Positions 57,397 through 64,000 of a DNA stretch of 64,000 nucleotides are shown here, piece after piece; position 1 is the stretch's first letter, and every line of letters begins with the position of its first letter. A program made the translations under genes and the position numbers. The DNA is from Pisolithus tinctorius (taxonomy: Eukaryota > Basidiomycota > Agaricomycetes > Boletales > Pisolithaceae). The notes under the pieces are model-generated. The model ran no database searches, had not been told where the DNA came from, and worked only from the letters and a program-made list of their open reading frames with translations. The stretch covers positions 620,001 to 684,000 of the forward strand of contig JANFAH010000031.1 of the NCBI GenBank assembly GCA_024663395.1. Reading direction: 5' to 3'.

Positions 57397-58386
57397 CTAA
57401 AAACCCTCGTCCTGCGATCGACATTGTACCTGATGGGGTTTGCGCCCTATCCTCTGAATATACTCCCTCTGCAAGACCATGTCCCTAAACTGAGGGAACT
57501 GGGCAAGGGACCTTCTTGGTTGTGGTGAGATCTGGATCCTCTTTTCTGTCTCTGGATCCGTAAACTCGAGCATCTGCTGTCCGTTCCTATAGTCTTGTGT
57601 CCTAGCCCGAATCATGCATAGGAATGGTCTGCCCAGAAGGATGTCAAAGGGAGCCAACTTGACAACTTGAATTGGCACTTGCACTTCCACTGGACCAATC
57701 CTGTGCGAAGCGTCTCGCACCAGGCCCAGTGTTTCATCCTTCGACTGGTTCACAGCTTCCATAATGATTTGGCTATCCCTCTCTATGGGGAGACACAGAA
57801 CTTCAGCAATTTCTTGTCGCAGAGCCACTATCTGCGAACCACTGTCAAGAATCCCTTCGAGCTTGACCTTCCCAGCCAGCTCAACCTCTACCATCATAAG
57901 TGGCATCGAATCCATCTGTGCATACCTCTCATCTCCTATACCGCACTCAAATGCCCTCACATCAATCGACTGCAGCGACCCTTCCAACATATCCAACGTG
58001 CCCAAGAAGGTTGCACTGAGTGCTACTCGCTTCGTCATTGCTCTGTCCTTGAACTCTCTCTGAACATCTGGACTTATAGTGAGTAGATCCCTTCCTGGAA
58101 TTGTGATGGACTGGTCCAAGTATTGGTTCAAAACCCTCATCGCTGCTGTAGGGTCTTCGAACAGACTTGTATACCTATATCCTTTCCTTCCCACATCTTG
58201 ATCTTCCGTGACACGCAGCTGGGCCTTTGGTGCAGAGGTAGGTCCCTGTGTCCTGCCGGTACTTCTGTCTGGTTGCTTTCCTTTGTCCTTCGAACTTGCC
58301 TCGGGAGCCTCTGTCGAGTCTGACTGACTAGGTCCTGGCTGTTCTGCTGTCAAGGTTGCTGTTTGTCTCTCTTTCCCAGGTACCAC
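57397..58386 (-). CDS. D2 protease-containing frame
   Basis: An uninterrupted 329-aa minus-strand frame. A Ser/Thr/Pro-rich N terminus is followed by YTSLFEDPTAAMRVLNQYLD and the aspartic protease region LEGILDSGSQIVALRQEIAE (active-site DSG). Then come APFDILLGRPFLCMIRARTQ, where an LGRPF motif is typical of retroviral-type proteases, and a basic C terminus. The protease is well preserved here, in contrast to D1 where Asp is Asn. It would be translated as part of a larger polyprotein. Confidence 0.7.
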   Translation of the reverse strand: MVPGKERQTATLTAEQPGPSQSDSTEAPEASSKDKGKQPDRSTGRTQGPTSAPKAQLRVTEDQDVGRKGYRYTSLFEDPTAAMRVLNQYLDQSITIPGRDLLTISPDVQREFKDRAMTKRVALSATFLGTLDMLEGSLQSIDVRAFECGIGDERYAQMDSMPLMMVEVELAGKVKLEGILDSGSQIVALRQEIAEVLCLPIERDSQIIMEAVNQSKDETLGLVRDASHRIGPVEVQVPIQVVKLAPFDILLGRPFLCMIRARTQDYRNGQQMLEFTDPETEKRIQISPQPRRSLAQFPQFRDMVLQREYIQRIGRKPHQVQCRSQDEGF

Positions 58387-58470
58387 TACCCCATCGAACT
58401 TCAGGGTCTTTCATTGCTGCTTATTCCCTTCCCTTCGAGCTGCTGTGAATGCCTGTTCCATTTCTGCTCG

Positions 58471-59422
58471 TCATGCTTTGTACTCAGTCTCCGAGATGAC
58501 CTCCTCGGCTGTATCCTCTCTGTCTGAAACATACTCTTCGATCCTAGCTCTTTCAATGTATTGGAAGGCATTGTGTGCCGCTACGAACATATTCGTGTTT
58601 GTTGGAGGATCTTCTTCGTGCTCGATCCAAATGATAGGCACTTGCTGTTCCTCTCTCCTCCTCCTGTCCCTTTCCATCCATTCGTCTATCAACTGGTACA
58701 TCGGCTCGTCCATTCTAGGGACATGTGTGCTGTCATTGAACTTTACCCTATCATCTTCGACGACACACCTGCCAGCCGTGTGATATCTTTCTAACATGCA
58801 GCAAGTCCTCGTGCAGTGTCCTTGAAGGAAACAGAAAAAACAAATTATTTCTTGATTCGACAATGTTTCTGGCCAGTACAGGCGCTGCCCTTCTCTGGGC
58901 TTGTGCTTCCGCCTGAACCTGAGGCTGCCTCTGGACCAGTTCGCGTGCTATCCTCCTGGCTTCCTCTCCGGGCGATAACTGAATGACACCCCTCCTCGCA
59001 GCATGGCTTCTCGTTGTATGGTACCCATGCCTCAGCAACTCTTTTATTTCTCGTAGGACCTTATTCATAGGCCAGGGGTCATCCAAATTGTGCAAACCAT
59101 TTCTAAACTTCAAGTTCTCGAGCATATCTTTCTGGAGTTCTGGGTCTAAGCCCTCCCAGAAGTAACCGTTGTAGTCCTCCTGAGTGAGCTTGTAGTGTCT
59201 ATTAAGATAGCCCACTATGGTCTCATACTGCCAAAGGTACTCTCTGAGGTCCTCTTCCGTCGCTATAATCTTCCTGGACTGCACTCGAACAAGATCAACC
59301 AGGTCCGCTTTAACATATCTCTTCTCTCGTTCTCCTGCACCTGGGTACATGTTTGCCAGTACTTCTACAAACTCATCCCATCTACCAGTCATCTCTTCCA
59401 TGAGCTGCATCCACAAGTTTGC
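58471..59422 (-). pseudogene. D2 gag, N-terminally replaced
   Basis: From 59422 the frame reads ANLWMQLMEEMTGRWDEFVE and continues ANMYPGAGEREKRYVKADLV (CGA Arg where D1 has TGA). It runs through YFWEGLDPELQKDMLENLKF to the region before the zinc knuckle. The knuckle CFFCFLQGHCTRTC and acidic tail are in the next frame (58863-58471). The SR-rich N terminus present in D1 is missing; it is replaced by Tc1 transposase sequence, giving an open chimeric frame of about 299 codons (58751-59650). Confidence 0.65.
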
Positions 59423-59969
59423 AATCTTGACTGTACCTTTGACCTCTCTGGAAATAAGCCCTTCACCCTTCTTTTTCCACACATACTCTTGTCCATCTGA
59501 CCCAATCCTGTTGATTTTGGTCTCATCTGACCATATAACTCTCTTCCAGTCCTCCACAGTCCAATGCTGATACTTAAGAGCAAAGGCTAACCTCTTCTTC
59601 TTGTGACCAGTAGAAAGCAATTGCTTTTTCTTCTTCACCACAGCCTTCAATGAGGCTTCTTTGAAAGGTATTTCTCACTGTCTGAGAAGAAACAGGACTA
59701 TCAACAATAGAGTTGATGAAATGAGTGGCTTGAACAGCATTTTTGGCCTTGCCAGTAAGGATTTGCTGAACAATAGCTCTCTTGTTGGTAGAGGAAAGCT
59801 TGGAAGGGCAACCACCATGAAGCCTAGACCTCTCTGGTTGGATTTCCTGAAGAACCTGGGATACTGTAGACCTCACTAGACCAGTCTGTGAGGCAATCTT
59901 CCTAGTGGACAGGCCAAGAGAGGCAAGAGAGATGATATTTTGTCTTTGAGAGGTGGAAATGGATTTCAT
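59423..59969 (-). pseudogene. Tc1-like transposase, N-terminal part
   Basis: It starts MKSISTSQRQNIISLASLGL with a helix-turn-helix (STRKIASQTGLVRSTVSQVL) and a second DNA-binding part (GGCPSKLSSTNKRAIVQQIL). A frameshift near 59,660 follows, then KKKKQLLSTGHKKKRLAFAL, DWKRVIWSDETKINRIGSDG (first catalytic Asp) and QEYVWKKKGEGLISREVKGT. It stops just before the usual GGG-SLMVWG segment, so the second Asp and the final Asp/Glu are missing. Not active. Confidence 0.8.
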
Positions 59970-60329
59970 GGTAATGATGAGAAAATGAGCAGAAGGTGGT
60001 TGGGTTTATATATGTTGGATCATACTCATTACATAAAGGTAACATAATAGAACCCTTGATGGATGTATGTAACAATATAACAGCATGCCAGGGTCAACAT
60101 ATATAGTCAAAACTTTAAGTCAAAAAACTGTCCACATGACATGTCATTTTCAAATGGCTGCTATTCTATCAATTCCTATCCAAATCACTTGATTCATGGA
60201 CCAATGGAAAGCCAAGAGTAAGTACCTTATTTCATACACTCATGGTTTAGGGCTATGGTTAGGGGTTATTGCATTTAGTCATAACTAATGTAAAACATAC
60301 AAACATGCAGACAGTTTTTTGAGCCACTG
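59423..60329 (-). mobile_element. Tc1/mariner DNA transposon, 5' part only
   Basis: On the minus strand it begins at a terminal motif CAGTGGCTCAAAAAACTGTC next to a TA dinucleotide (60330-60331). The transposase follows, and the element ends abruptly at the junction with D2 gag. The terminal motif and TA target are typical of Tc1/mariner elements. The distal terminal repeat and the second half of the catalytic domain are absent. Confidence 0.75.
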
Positions 60330-60752
60330 TATATACTACTACAGAGGTACAGTAACCAGAATTGGAACTGACATATGGAGACTTGTAAATTTTCAAGTAA
60401 AAACCTCCTGGATCAAATGAAGGGAAGACAGAGAACATACAATGGGTAACACAGAACAAACCAAAAAGGAAACAGTCTAGGTGCTGAACCATGAGGTGCA
60501 CATGCTGTGGAGTACCTGACTGCACACTGTCAGGGAGAAGTCCAAAGGCTGGACTGGCAAGGGTCACATGACCCTTTTGGAAAATGGTCCACACAGTCCA
60601 ATGGCAAGCTGGTACCAAGTCTGACAGCAGTCAGGGCAGAGAAGGCTTGTAAATGATAGAGGGCAGGTGGAGATGGTGTGGAGTGAATGGATGAACAGCA
60701 GAGCAGGGTGCAGAGTGAACAGAGACTTAGATTGAACACATGGTCATGAGAG
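60330..60752 (-). repeat. Old, truncated A-like LTR
   Basis: The reverse complement matches the A LTR in order: CATGTGTTC at its start; GACTGCTGTCAGACTTG; AGGGTCATGTGACCC; TGGACTGTTTCCTTTT; AAATTTACAAGTCTCCATAT; TTACTGTACCTCTGTAGTAG. It ends where the Tc1 element begins, at the position of the TATA box in A. It is far more diverged from A than A's two LTRs are from each other, so it is an old insertion. Confidence 0.65.
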
Positions 60753-61694
60753 ATGGTATGGTAGCCCAAGGCATTTGTCTTAGGGTTATCTCATCTCAAC
60801 CACAACCATCTCTCCTTCTCAACTCCATCCTCTGTCACTGCTTTCCTTCACCACCACTTCCAGCCTCCTTCCTTGTAAAGTCTACATATACTATGCTCTT
60901 GACTTTCACTAACTATTAACTTGATTCTCTCTATGTAGGTAATATGGTTATGGTAAGTTCATTTCTGTCATCTCCAAGTAGTGTCCACTGGTATATCTTT
61001 AATGCAATTTCATGTATTTAAATAGTCAAGAATTGATTGCATTTTGACTATTTGATATCTGGAAGTCTGTCTGGCTAATGGTCATTTTTGTTGATGTCAT
61101 TATGGGAGGGTTTGGAGAAGTGTGTACATTACTGCAGGTGTCTGGAGAAATATGTACACTACTGGGGGTGGTTGGAAAAGTATGCACAGATTCTAGTGTG
61201 TACTGTACATAGCTGTACAGAGATCCACAACTGGAACATCTGGACAGAGCCATCCCTGGCCTGCAGACTCTGTGGCTCTGTGGAGTTCTGTCCAGAACTG
61301 TAAAGAACAAAGGGGTTTGCTGATGGATGTCCAATATGTGTCTATGAAAGAGCAGATTGTTGACATCTGCACAAGGGACTATCACATGAGAAGCACAAAT
61401 GTTTTTTTTTTTTTTCCTTTCATAGGGGTGTATGCTGAGGGGGTGTGTTGAAGCATGTGCCACCTACCTTTGTTTGCCCAAAACATACACACTTATGGAA
61501 AAAACTTTTCACCTTGGTTGTTCATTTTTCCTTGGTCACACCTCAGTCACCTTGACTCAGAAGTTTGGACATCTCTCCTTGGAGTCATTTCACTCAAGCA
61601 CCCCCAAAGAACTATAATCTTGACCTTAATTATCAAATGAATCAATTGTTCATAGTAGAGAAGTAAAAGGATGTACATGGATAGCAAGTCAAGA
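60753..61694. other. Intergenic with a short 30-bp tandem repeat
   Basis: No gene called. A 145-codon minus-strand frame covers 61026-61463, but part of it is a tandem repeat: 61114-61143, 61144-61173 and a partial unit 61174-61196, each starting GGAGAA or GGAAAA. The translation repeats about 10 residues (SVHTFPTTPS, SVHISPDTCS, NVHTSPNPP). There is a T-run at 61402-61416. I see no splice or promoter evidence. Confidence 0.5.
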
Positions 61695-64000
61695 CTAATT
61701 CTCAATAGACTTGAAACATTGATACCATTTGGTGCCATGAGCCATTTGACTCATATCTAATTCTACACAGCACCCAATGGGGATGACTGCTGTGTTCCAC
61801 AGAGAGTAAAATGGCTCCCTGAGTGACACTGGTATCCACAGCAGCAACCTTCCATTGGGGCCCTTCAACCAGCCATCATTGTGAAGTTTCACAGGTTCAT
61901 TCCTGACACCAGCATGCTCATCCTGGAGACCATCAAGCAGCTGCTCAGCATCATGCAATGCATGAGAAGAGATGGATGAAAAACATATTGGGTACACTTA
62001 ATGGTTTTTGAGTATAATTGAGATACATGACACATGGGAAATGCTCACCTTTTGCAGGAGAAAACAAGGGACATACACTCATTGGATTGTTTGCAGGTAG
62101 TTCAAGTGGTTCTTGGATGAAAATCATTTCTTCCCAACTCTGAGTGTACTCAACCCCCACAATCTCATCACCTGAGCCTGAGACAATCCCCATCCCAGGA
62201 TGGGAGAATGCCATTGATCTGACATGATCTGTATGACCTCCCAGAGGGCTGTCAACCTGCAAACATCTCTCAGCATCCCAAATTCTCACAGTCTTGTCAT
62301 CTGACCCTGAGACAATCCTCTTCCCATCAGGGGAGAATGCCACTGATCTTACATAACGTATATGACCCTCCAGAGGGCTGCTAACCTGAACACCTCTCTC
62401 AGCATCCCAAACCCTCACAGTCTTGTCAGATGCACCCGAGACAATCCTCTTCCCATCAGGAGAGAATGCTACTGATCTGATATAATCTGTATGACCCTGC
62501 AGGGGGCTACCAACCTGCACACCTCTCTCAGCATCCCAAACCCTCACAGTGTTGTCAAGAGAGCCTGAGGCAATCCTCTTCCCATCAGGGGAGAATGCCA
62601 CTGGTCTGACATGGTCTGTATGACCTTTCAGAGGGCTGCCAACTTGGACACCTCCCTCAGCATCCCAAATCCTCACAGTCTTGTCATCTGACCCTGAGAC
62701 AATCCTCTTCCCATCAGGGGAGAATGCCACTGATCTGACAAAATCTGTATGACCCTGCAGAGAGCTACCAACCTGCACACCTGTCTCAGCATCCCAAATC
62801 CTCACAGTCTTGTCACAAGAGCCTGAGGCAATCCTCTTCCCATCAGGAGAAAATGCCACTGATGTGACATAGGCTGTATGACCCTGCAGAGGGCTACCCA
62901 CTTGCACACCTTCACCAGCATCCCAAACTCTCACAGTTGTGTCATCTGACCCTGAGACAATCCTCCCATCAGGAGAGAATGCCACTGATGTGACATAATC
63001 AGTGTGGCCCTTCAGAGGGCTTCCAATCTGCACACCTCTCTCAGCATCCCAAATCCTCACAGTCCTGTCATCTGACCCTGAAACAATCCTCTTTCCATCA
63101 GGGGAGAATGCCACTGATCTGACATAATCTGTATGACCTCCCAGAGGGCTGCCAACATGTACACCTCTCTCAGCATCCCAGACCCTCACTGTTTTGTCCT
63201 CTGAGCCTGAGACAATCCTCTGTCCATCAGGGGAGAATGCCACTGATCTGACATAATGTACATGGCCCTCCAGAGGGCTACCAACCTGCACACCTCTATT
63301 AGCATCCCAAACCCTCACAGTCTTGTCATCTGACCCTGAGACAATCCTCTTCCCATTAGGGGAGAATGCCACTAATCTGACATAATCTGTATGACCTTCT
63401 AGAGGGCTTCCAACCTGCACACCTCTCTCAGCATCCCAAACCCTCACAGTCTTGTCAGAAGAGCCTGACACGATCCTCTTTCCATCAGGGGAGAATGCCA
63501 CTGATCTGACATCATCTGTATGACCCTGCAGAGGGCCACCAACCTGCACACCTGTCTCAGCATCCCAAATCCTCACAGTCTTGTCAAAAGAGCCTGAGAC
63601 AATCCTCTTTCCATCAGGGGAAAATGCCACTGATCTGACATAATCTGCATGACCTTTCAGAGGGCTACCTGCCTGCACACCTCTCTCAGCATCCCAAACC
63701 CTCACAGTCTTGTCAAAAGAGCCTGAGACAATCCTCTTCCCATCAGGGGAGAATGCCACTGATGTGACATAATCTGTATGACCCTCCAAAGGGCTACCAG
63801 TCTGCACACCTCCCTCAGCATCCCAAACCCTCACTGTCATATCATCTGATCCTGAAGCAATCCTCCTCCCATCAGGGGAGAATGCCACTGATCTGACATA
63901 ATGTGTATGGCCCTTCAGTGGGCTGCCAACCTGTACACCTCTATCAGCATCCCAAACCCTCACAGTGTTGTCATTTGAGCCTGACACAATCCTCTTCCCA
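61695..64000 (-). CDS. WD40-repeat protein, 3' part (probable NACHT-WD40 type), runs off the window
   Basis: On the minus strand a frame open to the window edge encodes thirteen full 43-residue WD40 repeats (one of 42), one partial repeat at the edge and one degenerate last repeat. The consensus is GHTDYVRSVAFSPDGKR then IVSGSDDKTVRVWDAERGVQ then VGSPL. After the propeller comes TQSWEEMIFIQEPLELPANN, then a 52-nt intron (donor GTGAGC at 62048, acceptor ending 61997). The last exon (61996-61695) encodes HNDGWLKGPNGRLLLWIPVS and ELDMSQMAHGTKWYQC, a tail commonly found after WD40 arrays of basidiomycete NACHT/WD40 proteins. The near-identical repeats resemble HNWD-type allorecognition and defence receptors. 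The N-terminal domain, which would decide this, lies outside the window. Confidence 0.85.

Larger units (their letters stand above)
49804..59422 (-). mobile_element. Element D2: gypsy-like element, 5' end replaced by Tc1 fragment
   Basis: Minus-strand order: gag from 59422 (truncated), protease (58386-57397), RT (57355-55790), RNase H (55793-55089) and integrase (54986-53742). Then come the antisense gene on the plus strand (51833-53240), the non-coding region and the 3' LTR. At 59422/59423 the gag sequence stops in the middle of ANLWMQLMEE and Tc1-type transposase sequence begins. No 5' LTR of D2 is present. Confidence 0.75.

Noticed and set aside
61026..61463. 145-aa minus-strand ORF between the LTR remnant and the WD40 gene
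   Set aside because: Much of it is a 30-bp tandem repeat that stays open because the unit length is a multiple of three.
61951..63987. CRISPR-like or satellite array with about 129-bp period
   Set aside because: The period is exactly 43 codons and the translation gives canonical WD40 repeats.
1..64000. tRNA, rRNA or riboswitch genes
   Set aside because: No tRNA B-box/cloverleaf pattern or rRNA core sequence was noticed on reading either strand; a tRNAscan or Rfam search would be decisive.

Overview
This is nuclear DNA of a basidiomycete fungus, most likely a mushroom-forming Agaricomycete. The evidence is: many 50-65 nt spliceosomal introns; ribosomal protein genes (eL28, uS4/S9, eL21) with basidiomycete-like sequences and intron density; a NACHT-WD40-type beta-propeller gene; and dense Ty3/gypsy LTR retrotransposons with chromodomain integrases. 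No bacterial-style operons, CRISPR arrays, rRNA or tRNA genes were seen.

Layout. 1-13.7 kb holds a tandem array of one four-exon, seven-transmembrane gene family: copies 1, 4 and 5 look intact, copy 2 has one nonsense codon, copy 3 is broken, and an inverted remnant lies between copies 1 and 2. 14.0-19.5 kb is a housekeeping block: eL28, a small unknown two-exon gene, a broken Trf4/Cid14-like poly(A) polymerase, and the divergent pair uS4/S9 (minus) and eL21 (plus). From about 19.5 to 60.8 kb nearly everything is transposon. A tyrosine-recombinase (DIRS-like) retroelement fragment lies between two inverted LTR copies. Then comes gypsy element B (minus strand), split by gypsy element A (plus strand, exact 5-bp target duplication GTGAG). 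A itself contains a related solo LTR (target duplication ATTGT). B is also cut by element C (minus), and C is cut by a D-family array (LTR-D1-LTR-D2, minus). D2 is truncated by a Tc1/mariner fragment that sits in an old A-like LTR. 61.7-64 kb is the 3' part of a WD40-repeat gene that runs off the window.

The most interesting signals are these. (1) Two different gypsy lineages (A and D) each carry a spliced antisense gene between pol and the 3' LTR, each with a Zn2Cys6-like cysteine cluster. (2) Lineages B and C carry other extra ORFs downstream of integrase: a double zinc-knuckle protein in B and an unrecognised 220-aa protein in C. (3) Nearly every premature stop in the transposons is TGA where CGA (Arg) is expected, and D1/D2 show reciprocal CGA/TGA pairs. 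This points to CpG methylation/deamination decay. (4) Element A has a candidate -1 frameshift heptamer immediately before its gag stop.

All coordinates and splice sites were read by eye from the sequence. No database search was run; family names rest on recognised motifs.
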